Source: Massilia psychrophila (GTDB lineage Bacteria; Pseudomonadota; Gammaproteobacteria; Burkholderiales; Burkholderiaceae_D). Taken from it: a stretch of DNA of 64,000 nucleotides. The translations under genes were made by a program, and so were the position numbers. Below are positions 32,901-41,549 of this stretch, in pieces. Positions within the stretch are counted from its first letter, which is position 1. Every line of letters begins with the position of its first letter. The stretch covers positions 1-64,000 of the forward strand of contig NZ_PDOB01000021.1 of assembly GCF_002760665.1 (NCBI RefSeq), in the 5' to 3' direction. The notes beneath the pieces are model-generated. The model was not told the origin of the DNA. It was given only the letters and a program-made list of their open reading frames with translations, and searched no databases.

Positions 32901-35634
32901 CACCTCGGGCTACCGCCAGACGCTGCACGACCAGATCATGGGGCTTATCGCATCGAGCATCGACGCCCAGGCGATCGACCGCCCGGGCGGCATCTTCGTG
33001 CGCCTGCTCGACCAGATTGCGCCGGAAGACCGGGTGCTGATGCAATCGGTGGCGCGCGCCGTCCTCTCGGATGCGCGCGGCAGCCTGGCCGACCAGATCA
33101 AGCGCGCCATGCCGCTCACGCCAAAGCTGCCGGCCGGCGTGTTCGAACCGCGCAGCGAGCCGTATGCGCGGCTTGAGGGTTCGGCTTCCACCTCTGGCGC
33201 CGCTGCCACAAAGGTCCCGGCGCTGATCCTCGACAACGGCACCGGCGGCTTTTCCGCCGACGGCCGCGAATACGTAATCCGCACCGATGGCAGCAACCGC
33301 ACGCCGGCGCCGTGGGCCAACGTGCTGGCCAACCCGAGCTTCGGCTCGGTGGTGTCGGAGTCCGGCCAGGCGTACACCTGGAGCGAGAACGCGCACGAAT
33401 TTCGCCTCACGCCGTGGGACAACGACCCGGTGTCGGACCGCGGCGGCGAAGCTTTTTATATCCGCGACGAGGCGACCGGCCGCTTCTGGTCGCCGACTGC
33501 GCTGCCGGTGCGCGCCAACGGCCTGTACACCACCCGCCATGGCTTCGGCTACAGCGTGTTCGAGCATGCCGAGGAAGCCGTCCACAGCGAGCTGACCACC
33601 TTCGTCGCGCTCGACGCGTCGATCAAGTATTCGGTGATCAAGCTGCGCAACGACAGCACGGTGCCGCGCAAGCTGTCGGTCACCGGCTACGTCGAATGGG
33701 TGCTGGGCGATTTGCGCCCGAAATCGTCGATGCATGTCGTTACCGAACTCGACCAGCAGTCCGGCGCCCTGTTTGCCCGTAACGCCTACAACACCGAGTT
33801 CGCCGGGCGCGTCGGCTTCTTCCAGGTCGAGGCGCAGAACCGGACGTTCACGTCCGACCGCAACGAATTCGTCGGCCGCAACCGCAACCTCGCCAGTCCG
33901 GCGGCGATGAATCGCGCCCGCCTGTCGGGCAAAATCGGCGCCGGCCTCGATCCGTGCGCGGCGATCCAGGTCGCCATCGAACTGCAACCGGGCCAGGAAC
34001 GCCAGCTGGTGTTCATGCTCGGCGTCGGCGGGCGGCGCGATGCCGACGCCAGCGGCATGGTGCAGCGCTACAAGGGCAGCGAAGCGGCGCAGGCGGCGTT
34101 CGACCTGGTGCGCCAGCACTGGGACGCCACGCTCGGCGCGGTGCGCATCGAGACGCCCGACCCGGCGCTCGACGTGCTGGCCAACGGCTGGCTGATGTAC
34201 CAGACCATTGCCTGCCGCATGTGGGCGCGCAGCGGTTACTACCAGTCGGGCGGCGCGTTCGGCTTTCGCGACCAGCTGCAGGACGCGATGGCGATGATCC
34301 ACACCCAGCCGCAGATCCTGCGCGAGCACCTGCTGCTGTGCGCGGCCCACCAGTTCGTCGAAGGCGACGTCCAGCACTGGTGGCATCCGCCGTCGGACCG
34401 CGGGGTGCGCACCCACTGCTCGGACGACTACCTGTGGCTGCCGCTGGCGACCCACCGCTACGTCTCGAGCACGGGCGACGCCAGCGTGCTGCTTGAACAG
34501 GCGCCGTTCCTCGAAGGGCGCCTGCTGACGCAGGAAGAGGAGTCTTATTACGACATGCCGGGCCACTCGCAACAGAGCGCCGACCTGTATGAGCATTGCG
34601 TGCGGGCGATCAAGCGCGGCCTGCGCTTCGGCCAGCACGGCCTGCCCTTGATCGGCACCTGCGACTGGAACGACGGCATGGACCGGGTCGGCAACGAAGG
34701 CCGTGGCGAAAGCGTGTGGCTGGCCTGGTTCCTGTACGACGTGCTGATGAAATTTGCCGAGGTGGCCGAGCTGCACCACGACCCGGCGTTCGCCGCGACC
34801 TGCCGCAGCGAGGCAAAGCGGCTGGCTGCCAACGTCGAAGCGAACGGGTGGGACGGCAAGTGGTACCGCCGCGCCTACTTCGACGACGGCACCCCGCTCG
34901 GTTCAATGACCAACGATGAATGCCAGATCGATTCGATTTCGCAAAGCTGGGGCGTGCTCTCCGGCGCGGCCGACCCGGCCCGCACCGCCAGCGCGATGGC
35001 GGCGGTCGACGCTCGCCTGGTGCGGCGCGACTTTGGCCTGGTGCAGCTGCTCGATCCGCCGTTCGACAAGGGCGTGCTCAATCCCGGCTATATCCGCGGC
35101 TACGTGCCGGGCGTGCGCGAGAACGGCGGCCAGTACACCCACGCCGCGATCTGGACCGCAATGGCTTTCGCCAAGATGGGCGACGGCGACAAGGCCTGGG
35201 AATTGCTGCGCATGATCAATCCGGTCAATCACAGCGCCACCCCGGCCGGCAGCGCGCTCTACAAGGTCGAGCCCTATGTGGTGGCGGCCGACGTCTACGC
35301 GGTGTCGCCGCACATCGGGCGCGGCGGCTGGAGCTGGTACACCGGCTCGTCCGGCTGGATGTACCGGCTGATCGTCGAATCGTTGCTCGGCTTGAACCTG
35401 GCCGGCGACCAGCTGACCATCGCGCCCCACCTGCCGGCCGAATGGGACGGTTTCAGGCTGCATTACCGGTATCGCTCGGCCAGCTACGCGATCACGGTAA
35501 AGGTAACGGTAACGGCGGGCACGTTGGTGCTCGACGGCCAGGCGGTCGGCGGCAACGCCATCACCCTGGCCGACGACGGCTTCCATCACGCGGTGGAACT
35601 GACGGTACTGCGGGGGAATGCGGTACCAAGCTAA
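26920..35634 (+). CDS. ndvB: Cyclic beta-1,2-glucan synthase (NdvB/ChvB type)
   Basis: 2904 residues, in the size range of NdvB/ChvB (about 2800-2900). The membrane enzyme builds, elongates and cyclises beta-1,2-glucans for the periplasm. Seen in order: an N-terminal region; membrane segments near residues 427-485; a GT84-type glycosyltransferase with the metal-binding DTDTLLPRDA at residue 641 and RHRWIRGDWQ near 787; further membrane segments (about 827-875 and 960-1010); a long middle region with HHQGMGLLALS; and C-terminal GH94 phosphorylase-like modules with the catalytic-acid motif GTCDWNDGMDRVG around residue 2582. The start is TTG, supported by a GAGGT seven bases upstream; an in-frame ATG occurs 13 codons later. 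Confidence 0.9.
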   Translation: MNQEKTTPLEKLNAWQDAVRTDRDGSPSADEELPLRSELFSAAQMAAHGKHLAARHQLSRRGGPDRLLDRLTENDDVIAATCAELTAAIKAGRQITPASDWLLDNFYLIEEQIRTARRHLPKNYSNELPRLANEDAEGNPRVYQIALEIISHGDGRVDPESLARFVVAYQDEAPLKIGELWAIPIMLRIALIENLRRVAARVYDNRKQRDNANTWADQMSETAEKNPSDLILLVADMARSPQPMSSGFVAELARRLQGQSSALTLALQWVTTRLADDGLTIEQQIQAEIGQQAADQVTISNCIGSLRFLGTMDWREFVETLSAVEQTLRRDPDDIYGKMDFATRDNYRHVVEQLAKRCDYTEVQVAEQALELAQANREPARGGLDLRTRHIGYYLVGSGLPALETKLAVRNPLGSALSKIGRAAPLATYLGAIAVFTALFTVSVMLHSWHNGLDGALLVLLGVMAAIGSSQLALALVNFMATQLTVPHPLPRMDFREGIPDDARTMVVVPSMLFTIDNVAPLCEALEVRYLANRDPALRFCLLTDFADAPNESMPEDAELLALARATIAQLNAKYLAGPFLLLHRPRVWSEGERAWIGVERKRGKLADLNAFLRGGARDRFSVVEGDTGGLLNIRYVITLDTDTLLPRDAARQFVATMAHPLNHPQLDAGGRRVIEGYGILQPRVSAALPSETASRYERLCGGEPGIDPYTRTVSDVYQDVFYEGSFVGKGIYDVDTFERLLGNRLPDNQVLSHDLLEGCYLRAGLLSDAQLYETYPSCYSDDVSRRHRWIRGDWQLAGWLRLRVPAFGGTREPNPLSALSRWKLFDNLRRSVVAPVLTALLLLCWARLPSPWFWSAAILSVFFVPTFISALVGLIEKPHDVRWRQHMAGGLSSLKIMFGHVALQVAFLPYEAWFSVDAIARTGWRMLVTRRNLLEWRPSSLARSSTDMGTNWRRMWFSPALAVGAALTLAFANPGALFAAAPVLLLWFMAPVIAWWISLPMETRSAELSDTDVLFLHSLARKTWGFFEDFVGPGDNWLPPDNMQEHPVMVVAHRTSPTNMGMSLLANLTAWDFGFASLGQVLARTAATFETMDRMERHQGHFYNWYDTVSLAPLLPMYVSSVDSGNLAGHLLTLAPGLSALADQPIAGPRTLDGIGVTLQVVAEQALDAAPDNGATAAIAAMQHHLAEARRAAHTLPGLAHVLDTLCVDADAILAAAGPDLHGWAEKLAAHSGHARDELFALAPWMKAGQEHLVDSSLTRIPTLRELAGFSSIASAGSDLAPSERARQHALTHMVGQGSAEAQRRLDNIAGLASRARQFADMDFSFLYNTTTNLMAIGYNASDCRLDASCYDLLASEIRLASFVGIAQGQFPQEHWFALGRQLCVVGGQQLLLSWSGSMFEYLMPLLVMPTYRDTLLDQTYRAIIKAQIDYSRQRGVPWGISESGYNTVDANLNYQYRAFGVPGTGMKRGLADDLVVAPYATMLGLMVDAEAASENLQRMAALGFMGMYGFYEAIDYTASRLPRGQDFAVIRSFMAHHQGMGLLALSYLLHDRPMQRRFESDPLFQATMLVLQERVPKAGAFHSHTADLAADMGASMTPASMPMRAITTAATVQPEVQLLSNGRYHVMVTAAGGSYSRWKDLAVTRWREDATADNWGNFCYVRDVDSGAFWSTTFQPTLVESKKYEVIFSEGRAEFRRHDRGIDLYTEIVVSPEDDIEMRRTRITNKSQVTRTIEFTSYAEVVMAPAAADAAHPAFSKLFVQTEILRAENAILCTRRPRTKDEQMPWLLNLMTVHDGVLVGVSFETSRPDFIGRANSTVAPRALLEAAPLAGGEGSVLDPIVAIRYKLTLAPDQVVVLDAVTGMTETREAALHLIDKYQDRHLADRVFELAWTHSQVVLRQLNATESDAQLYSQLASSVIYPNAALRADAAVLIRNHRGQSGLWAYAISGDLPIVLMQIKDPQNIDLARQMVQAHAYWRLKGLVVDLVIWYEDTSGYRQTLHDQIMGLIASSIDAQAIDRPGGIFVRLLDQIAPEDRVLMQSVARAVLSDARGSLADQIKRAMPLTPKLPAGVFEPRSEPYARLEGSASTSGAAATKVPALILDNGTGGFSADGREYVIRTDGSNRTPAPWANVLANPSFGSVVSESGQAYTWSENAHEFRLTPWDNDPVSDRGGEAFYIRDEATGRFWSPTALPVRANGLYTTRHGFGYSVFEHAEEAVHSELTTFVALDASIKYSVIKLRNDSTVPRKLSVTGYVEWVLGDLRPKSSMHVVTELDQQSGALFARNAYNTEFAGRVGFFQVEAQNRTFTSDRNEFVGRNRNLASPAAMNRARLSGKIGAGLDPCAAIQVAIELQPGQERQLVFMLGVGGRRDADASGMVQRYKGSEAAQAAFDLVRQHWDATLGAVRIETPDPALDVLANGWLMYQTIACRMWARSGYYQSGGAFGFRDQLQDAMAMIHTQPQILREHLLLCAAHQFVEGDVQHWWHPPSDRGVRTHCSDDYLWLPLATHRYVSSTGDASVLLEQAPFLEGRLLTQEEESYYDMPGHSQQSADLYEHCVRAIKRGLRFGQHGLPLIGTCDWNDGMDRVGNEGRGESVWLAWFLYDVLMKFAEVAELHHDPAFAATCRSEAKRLAANVEANGWDGKWYRRAYFDDGTPLGSMTNDECQIDSISQSWGVLSGAADPARTASAMAAVDARLVRRDFGLVQLLDPPFDKGVLNPGYIRGYVPGVRENGGQYTHAAIWTAMAFAKMGDGDKAWELLRMINPVNHSATPAGSALYKVEPYVVAADVYAVSPHIGRGGWSWYTGSSGWMYRLIVESLLGLNLAGDQLTIAPHLPAEWDGFRLHYRYRSASYAITVKVTVTAGTLVLDGQAVGGNAITLADDGFHHAVELTVLRGNAVPS

Positions 35635-35672
35635 AAAAGACATGAACGCGGCGGCGGTTTTCGCGTCAAAGA

Positions 35673-36536
35673 ATGACCATGCTAACAAAGTCATCTTTGG
35701 CCGTTGCCGTCGTGCTGATCTGCTCGTCCGCTTCTACCACGGCGGCCGAGTGGAGTGACACGTCGCTTAGCTGGCGCATCGGCAACCGTTTCGGCGAGCC
35801 GTTCAATCCACTGCCCATCCGCAAGAACATCGTTGCACTGACCCATGCCAGCGGCTACCAGTACGGTACCAATTTTTTCAATATCGACCTGTTGCAGTCG
35901 GACCGCAACGACCCGGGCTCGCTGACCCAGCGCAGTGGCGCCCAGGAAGCTTACGTGCTGTACCGCCACACCTTCGACATCGGCAAGCTGCGCGGCGCCG
36001 GCCTGTCGTTCGGCCCGGTGTCCGCCGTCGGCGCCACAGTCGGCTTCGACTGGAACACCAAGAACGACGTCGGCTACAACTCGCGCAAACGGATGCTGGT
36101 GGCTGGCCCGACCCTGACGTGGAAAGCCCCCGGCTTGCTGCAGACCAGCCTGTTGCTGCTGCACGAGAGTAATGCGCCGAGCGGCGCCTTTCCGCCCATC
36201 CTCGATGTGCGCGGACGCACTACCTACAAGCTGCATCCCATGCTGACGGCCAACTGGGGTATACCGATAGGCAACGGTTTCAAGTTCGAGGGTTACGCCA
36301 ACCTGATCGCCGCCAAGGGCAGGGACGAGGTCGGCAACCAGACGGGACCGGAAACCAATATCGACATGCAATTGATGTACGACGTAGGCGCGGCGATGGG
36401 CAGCCCGAAAAACGTGTTTCGCATCGGCCTCGAATACCAATTCTGGAACAACAAGTTCGGCAACACCGCAGTGACCACCGGCGGGCGCGGCCAGCGCGCG
36501 TCGACGCCAATGATCCGGGCCGACGTGCGTTTTTAG
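35673..36536 (+). CDS. Tsx-like outer-membrane channel protein
   Basis: 287 residues with a signal peptide ending near STTAAEW, followed by amphipathic beta strands and a C-terminal phenylalanine (RADVRF), as in outer-membrane barrels. The pattern SDTSLSWRIGNRFGEPFNP then NIVALTHASGYQYGTNFFNI resembles the nucleoside-channel (Tsx) family as I remember it. Substrate is not deducible. It begins 38 bp after the glucan synthase gene and may be cotranscribed, though a link to glucan export is only a guess. Confidence 0.65.
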   Translation: MTMLTKSSLAVAVVLICSSASTTAAEWSDTSLSWRIGNRFGEPFNPLPIRKNIVALTHASGYQYGTNFFNIDLLQSDRNDPGSLTQRSGAQEAYVLYRHTFDIGKLRGAGLSFGPVSAVGATVGFDWNTKNDVGYNSRKRMLVAGPTLTWKAPGLLQTSLLLLHESNAPSGAFPPILDVRGRTTYKLHPMLTANWGIPIGNGFKFEGYANLIAAKGRDEVGNQTGPETNIDMQLMYDVGAAMGSPKNVFRIGLEYQFWNNKFGNTAVTTGGRGQRASTPMIRADVRF

Positions 36537-36704
36537 GCGGTGTCGCGCTATCAAATTGGCAGCAGGAAATCCCTCCTAGCCCGACGTTAACAAATATCAA
36601 TTAAATATTGTCAGAGCCACCCTGTTGTATTCCTTGCATCAAATTGTCCAATTGCCAAGTTGCGATCATTGATCTATCGATCGTCGTTGGCAAGTGAGGA
36701 CCAG

Positions 36705-38387
36705 ATGGGAAAGATGCATCGCAACACCGGCCGGCCACTGTTGGCCACGCTGTTGACCCTATTGCTGGCGGTTACCGCTGGTCTGGCGTCGGCGTCGGTT
36801 CCTGACCACAGCGAGTTCGACGCGACGCTGGCCGCGCCGTACCAGGGCGACGCCAACGGTGCCCGCAGCTTTACCCTGGTGTTCGACTATCCGCTGGTGG
36901 CGGCGCCCCAATCGGTGACCTGGCGCCTCGAGCTGATCGCGCCGGACGAGCGCGTGGTGCGCCAGTGGGGCGGCACGCAGGCACTGGTACGCGACCCGGT
37001 CAGCGTCGGCGTGCGCTGGGATGGCCGCATCGCCGCCGCGCTGGCGCCGGCCGGCATCTACCGCGTGCGGATGCAGGCCTGGTCGCGCGACGCTGCGGCC
37101 CCTGGCGCCGCAGCGAGTGGGCCGGCCGCACCTGACGACGTCATCGAACAGCAGTGGGACATCGCGGTCGGGCGCATCGCCGCGCCTGTCGTGCCGGCGT
37201 TTCGCGCCTTGCCGAGGTCAGGCGATGCCAGCGTGGCTCCTGCACCCGGCTCGCTGCCGTACAGCGTCTATCTGGGCAACCTCCATAGTCAGTCTTCGCA
37301 CAGCGACGGCGGCGGCGAGCTGGCCAGCTGCAGCGGCAGCCAGAATCCGCAAAGCGGCGCCTATGGCCCGACCGACGCTTATACCTTCGCGCAAAAACGC
37401 GGCCTCGACATCCTCGTCACGTCCGAGCATAACCACATGTATGACGGCTCGGACGGCACCAGGGCGGACGCCGAACCGGCCGCCGCCAGTGCTTTGTTCC
37501 GCTGGGGCCTGAACGCGGCGTCCGATTACAACGCCGCCCATCCCGGCTTCCTGGCGGTGTACGCCCTCGAATGGGGCGTGATCGCCAACGGCGGCCACAT
37601 GAACATTTTTAACAGCACCGAGCTGCTGGGCTGGGAGCGCAATGCCAGCGGCCAGCTGCTGGCCGACACTTTTACGCCGAAAAGCGACTACGCCGCGCTG
37701 TACGCGCTGATGCGCCAACGCGGCTGGGTCGGCCAGTTTAACCATCCGGCCCGCAGCGGCCAGTTCGTGGTTGGCGGCGTGCCGCTCGGCTACAGCGCCG
37801 ATGGCGACCAGGCCATGGCGCTGTGCGAAGTGGTCAACACGCATGCGTTTTCGACCAACATCAGCGAAACCGAAGCGCGCCGCAGCAACTTCGAACTTGC
37901 CTGCAACAAGGCGCTCGAGGCCGGCTACCACGTGGCGTTCAGCACCAATCAGGACAACCACTGCGCCAACTGGGGCGCGTCGTCGGCCAACCGCACCGGC
38001 GTGCTGTTGCCGGCCGGCCGGCCGCTCGGCAACGCCGGCTTTATCGATGCGCTCAAGGCGCGCCGGGTGTTTGCGACGATGGACAAAGGCTCACAACTGG
38101 TGCTCACCGCCAACGGCCACATCATGGGCGAGCGCTTCGTCAACCGCGGTCCGCTGGCGCTGGTGGCGCATTTCGCCAACGTTGCCGGCAAGGCGGTATC
38201 ACAGGTGACGATGTTCGAAGGCGTGCCAGGACGCAATGGCAGCGTGAGCGTGTTGTCGACCAGCGCACAAACCACCATTACGCCGGCGCCGGGCGAACAT
38301 TTCTACTATGTTCGCCTGACTCAGGAAGACGGCAACATGCTGTGGTCGGCGCCGGTATGGGTGACGCAGTCGAGCCCGGCCAAATAA
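36705..38387 (+). CDS. Exported PHP-domain (CehA/McbA, DUF3604-like) metallohydrolase
   Basis: 560 residues from the ATG at 36705, preceded by GTGAGGA; a start 15 codons earlier is less well placed. A signal peptide ends near GLASASVP. An Ig-like segment covers about residues 35-150 and the PHP metallohydrolase core follows. Histidine-rich metal motifs are seen in GNLHSQSSHSDGG, VTSEHNHMYDG, FNHPARSGQF and STNQDNHCANWG. PHP proteins cleave phosphoester bonds; this exported branch has no established substrate. A beta-rich C-terminal domain ends the protein. Confidence 0.82.
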   Translation: MGKMHRNTGRPLLATLLTLLLAVTAGLASASVPDHSEFDATLAAPYQGDANGARSFTLVFDYPLVAAPQSVTWRLELIAPDERVVRQWGGTQALVRDPVSVGVRWDGRIAAALAPAGIYRVRMQAWSRDAAAPGAAASGPAAPDDVIEQQWDIAVGRIAAPVVPAFRALPRSGDASVAPAPGSLPYSVYLGNLHSQSSHSDGGGELASCSGSQNPQSGAYGPTDAYTFAQKRGLDILVTSEHNHMYDGSDGTRADAEPAAASALFRWGLNAASDYNAAHPGFLAVYALEWGVIANGGHMNIFNSTELLGWERNASGQLLADTFTPKSDYAALYALMRQRGWVGQFNHPARSGQFVVGGVPLGYSADGDQAMALCEVVNTHAFSTNISETEARRSNFELACNKALEAGYHVAFSTNQDNHCANWGASSANRTGVLLPAGRPLGNAGFIDALKARRVFATMDKGSQLVLTANGHIMGERFVNRGPLALVAHFANVAGKAVSQVTMFEGVPGRNGSVSVLSTSAQTTITPAPGEHFYYVRLTQEDGNMLWSAPVWVTQSSPAK

Positions 38388-38555
38388 ACCGTGCGGCACT
38401 TTTTTTAACATCCGGACACGAATTGTTCAGATATTGACATTTTCATCTTTTCCACCACACTGATTTGTCTTGCTCCGGCGTTCCGTGCATTGCCGGCTGG
38501 CATGGTCGTCATCGCATCGTCATGATCGTCCCGCAACATGTTGTTGCTCCGAATC

Positions 38556-39435
38556 GTTATCGCACACTTCAAGCACACTGGCCAACGGCAGCCACAGTCT
38601 GGTCGCCAAGGCGTATGACGCGGCCGGCAACGTCGCCTCGTCGAGCGCAGTTTCTTTCAGCATCAGCAACGCCAGCAACGCCAGCAACGCCAGCACCGAC
38701 GCCACCGCGCCGGCCGTCAGCGCCAGCGAGAGCGGCACCAGCGGCACCATCACGCTCTCGGCTACCGCCAGCGACAACGTCGGCGTTACCAAGGTCGAGT
38801 TTGTTGTCGATGGCGTCCTCAACGGCAGCGACACGACGGCGCCGTATTCGATGACGCTCAATTCGACCCTGCTTGCCAACGGCAGCCACGCTTTAATCGC
38901 CAAAGCCTACGATGCGGCCGGTAATGTCGGCACCTCGAGCGCGGCCAGCTTCAGCGTCGCCAACAACACGACGCAATTGATCGTCAACGGCGGTTTCGAA
39001 TCGGGAACCGGCTCGTGGACCGCATCGAGCGGCGTGATCACGTCGGACGCCACCGAGGCGGCGCGCGCCGGCACCTGGAAGGCCTGGCTCGATGGCTACG
39101 GCGCGGCGCACACCGACACCATCTACCAGCAGCTTGCCATCCCCGCAACGGCCACCAGCGTGTCGCTCAGTTTCTGGCTGCGGGTCAATTCGAGCGAAAC
39201 AAGCACCACCACCGCCGACGATACGCTCACGGCGCAGGTGCGCAGCAGCGCCGGCGCCGTGCTAGCGACGCTGGCAACTTATTCGAACCTGAACAAGGGC
39301 ACTACCTTCATCCAGAAGAGCTTCGACCTGACCGCCTACAAAGGACAGACGGTTCGCATCCATTTCGAAGGTATCGAGGATTCGACCGTGAAGACGTCGT
39401 TCATCCTCGACGATGTCAGCCTGACGTCGCAATAG
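38556..39435 (+). pseudogene. 5'-truncated remnant of a secreted Ig-like/carbohydrate-binding-like protein
   Basis: The frame encodes two bacterial Ig-like repeat ends, ANGSHSLVAKAYDAAGNVAS and ANGSHALIAKAYDAAGNVGT, about 100 residues apart. Between them is a serine/asparagine linker and one full Ig-like domain (TLSATASDNVGVTKVEFVVD). A jelly-roll-like C-terminal module starts NGGFESGTGSWTASSGVI. Such modules form the C-terminal parts of secreted proteases and glycosidases. The sequence begins in the middle of an Ig repeat, with no start codon, signal peptide or catalytic domain. The 168 bp before it are noncoding, so the 5' part has been lost. Confidence 0.75.
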
Positions 39436-39446
39436 CAATAGCACCA

Positions 39447-39504
39447 GGCCGAGCCTGATATCCGGTTATTTGCCGTTTGAAATACGGCAAAGTCAGGCCC
39501 GGCC
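39447..39504. repeat. Large imperfect palindrome
   Basis: An inner perfect stem (TTTGCCGT/ACGGCAAA, 39469-39491) is enclosed by GCCTGA/TCAGGC and GGCC/GGCC pairs. The shape is that of a dispersed palindromic repeat or a terminator without a T tract. It lies after the truncated gene and before the M1 peptidase gene. Confidence 0.5.
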
Positions 39505-39666
39505 CCGGCCACCACCATCGCGCTCCCGAGTTCTGGCCCACTGGCGTCGATACGCCGGCTGCGGCACTGCTGCGACGCCGCCGGGATACTTTCGCCGGCG
39601 CGGCGAAAGTGCTATTCTGCACGCGCCCGGCAGTGCGCCGGCTTCGTCATCCTACCCGAAAGAACG

Positions 39667-41538
39667 ATGAACAATTCGACCATCCTGCGCGCGGCGGCCG
39701 CCGCCATCCTTACCGCCTGGAGCGCGGCCGCCTTTGCACTCGATCCGCTCAGCTACGCGGACTACGACCAGGTCAAAACGCGCGCGCTGCACATCGACCT
39801 GAAGGCCGATTTCACCAGCAAGACGCTGTCGGGCTTCGCCGAACTGTCGCTCGAGTGGATCGACAAGGCGGCCCGCACGCTCGACCTCGACACGCGCGAA
39901 CTCACCATCGCCAAGGTGCAGGCAAAGGGTGCCGGCGGCCACTGGCAGACGGTGCCGTACACGCTCGGCAAGTTCGATGCCGAGAAAGGCCAGGCCCTGC
40001 ATATCGCACTCGCTGCGCTGGCCGGCCAGCCAGGCAAGGTGCGGATTTATTATCGCACCGCGCCGACCGCCGCCGCGCTGCAGTGGCTGACGCCGCGCCA
40101 GACCATGTCGGGCAAGCGGCCTTTCATGTTCAGCCAGTCCCAGACCATCAACGCGCGCTCGTGGGTGCCGCTGCAGGATACACCGGCCGTGCGCTTCACC
40201 TACACCGCCCGCATCGAGGCGCCATCCGGCCTGCGCGTGGTGATGAGCGCCGATAACGATCCGAAGGCCAGCGGCAAGGGCGGTTGGCGCTTCACCATGC
40301 CGCAGCCGATTCCGTCCTACCTGATGGCGATCGGCATCGGCGAACTCGATTACCGCAAGCTCGGGCCGCGCACCGGTGTCTACGCCGAGCCGAAACGGAT
40401 CAAGACCGCCGAATACGAACTGGCCGATACCGGGAAAATGGTGGCCGCCGCCGAATCGCTGTATGGCCCGTATCGCTGGGGGCGTTACGACATGCTGGTG
40501 CTGCCGCCGTCGTTCCCGATCGGCGGCATGGAAAACCCGCGCCTGACTTTCTTGACGCCGACCATGATCGCCGGCGACCGCAGCCTGGTCGATTTGATCG
40601 CCCACGAACTGGCGCATAGCTGGTCGGGCAACCTGGTCACCAACGCGTCGTGGAAGCACTGGTGGCTCAACGAGGGTTTTACGACCTACGTTACCACCCG
40701 CATCCTCGAAGTGCTGTACGGCCAAGAAGTGGCAACCATGAACCTGCAGCTCGAGCAGGAAGAAGCGCTCGAACTGCTGGGCACCGTGGCACCGGCCAAG
40801 CAGGCTTTGCTGACCAAAGATGCCGACACCTCTGCCACAAGCTATACCGACGACGCGCTGGCTTATCCGAAAGGGGCCTGGTTGCTGCGCACCCTCGAGC
40901 AGCGCGCGGGGCGCGCCGTGTTCGACCCGTTCCTGCGCGGCTGGTTCGACCAGCACGCCTTCCAGAGCGTCACCACCGGCCAGTTCGTCGACTACCTGCG
41001 GCGCGAGCTGCTGGCGAAACACCCGGCGGTGATGAGCGAGCCCGAGCTCGACGAGTGGCTGTACGGGCCGGGCATCCCGGCCAGCGCCACCCATGCCGTG
41101 TCAAAGCGCCTCGCCGCGCTCGACAAAACGCGCGCCGCCTGGCTCAAAGGCGAGCTGGCCACAGCACAGCTGGAGCCTGGGCAGTGGACCGCCACCGAAT
41201 GGATGAAGTTGTTGAACGATATCGACGGCAAGGCCAGCGCCGCGCAACTGAAGCAACTCGACGCCAGGTTCGCGCTGGCAAAATCGGGCAACAACGAGGT
41301 CGCGTTCCGCTTCTACCGCGCCAGCATCAATGCCGGCAATGAAGAAATCCGCGCGCCGCTGCAAGCTTTCTTGATGAACGTGGGACGACAAAAGTTCGTC
41401 GTGCCGTTGTACGCCGCGCTGATGAAAAATCCGGCCGACAAGGCCTGGGCGGCGGGCGTCTACAAGCAAGCGCGCGAGCGCTACCACCCGGCGACCCAGG
41501 CCAGCGTCGACAAAAAAATGATCAATACCGATAAATAA
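39667..41538 (+). CDS. Exported M1-family zinc aminopeptidase
   Basis: 623 residues, close to the leukotriene-A4-hydrolase branch of M1. A signal peptide ends near AAFALDP. The substrate-anchoring GGMEN is at residues 286-290, the zinc motif HELAH at 313-317, and the third ligand Glu336 is in WLNEGFT. The C-terminal part matches the helical ARM-like domain of this branch (KLLNDIDGKASAAQLKQL). It removes N-terminal amino acids from peptides. A serine hydrolase gene follows after 11 bp and is probably cotranscribed. Confidence 0.93.
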   Translation: MNNSTILRAAAAAILTAWSAAAFALDPLSYADYDQVKTRALHIDLKADFTSKTLSGFAELSLEWIDKAARTLDLDTRELTIAKVQAKGAGGHWQTVPYTLGKFDAEKGQALHIALAALAGQPGKVRIYYRTAPTAAALQWLTPRQTMSGKRPFMFSQSQTINARSWVPLQDTPAVRFTYTARIEAPSGLRVVMSADNDPKASGKGGWRFTMPQPIPSYLMAIGIGELDYRKLGPRTGVYAEPKRIKTAEYELADTGKMVAAAESLYGPYRWGRYDMLVLPPSFPIGGMENPRLTFLTPTMIAGDRSLVDLIAHELAHSWSGNLVTNASWKHWWLNEGFTTYVTTRILEVLYGQEVATMNLQLEQEEALELLGTVAPAKQALLTKDADTSATSYTDDALAYPKGAWLLRTLEQRAGRAVFDPFLRGWFDQHAFQSVTTGQFVDYLRRELLAKHPAVMSEPELDEWLYGPGIPASATHAVSKRLAALDKTRAAWLKGELATAQLEPGQWTATEWMKLLNDIDGKASAAQLKQLDARFALAKSGNNEVAFRFYRASINAGNEEIRAPLQAFLMNVGRQKFVVPLYAALMKNPADKAWAAGVYKQARERYHPATQASVDKKMINTDK

Positions 41539-41549
41539 TAGGATTTCCA

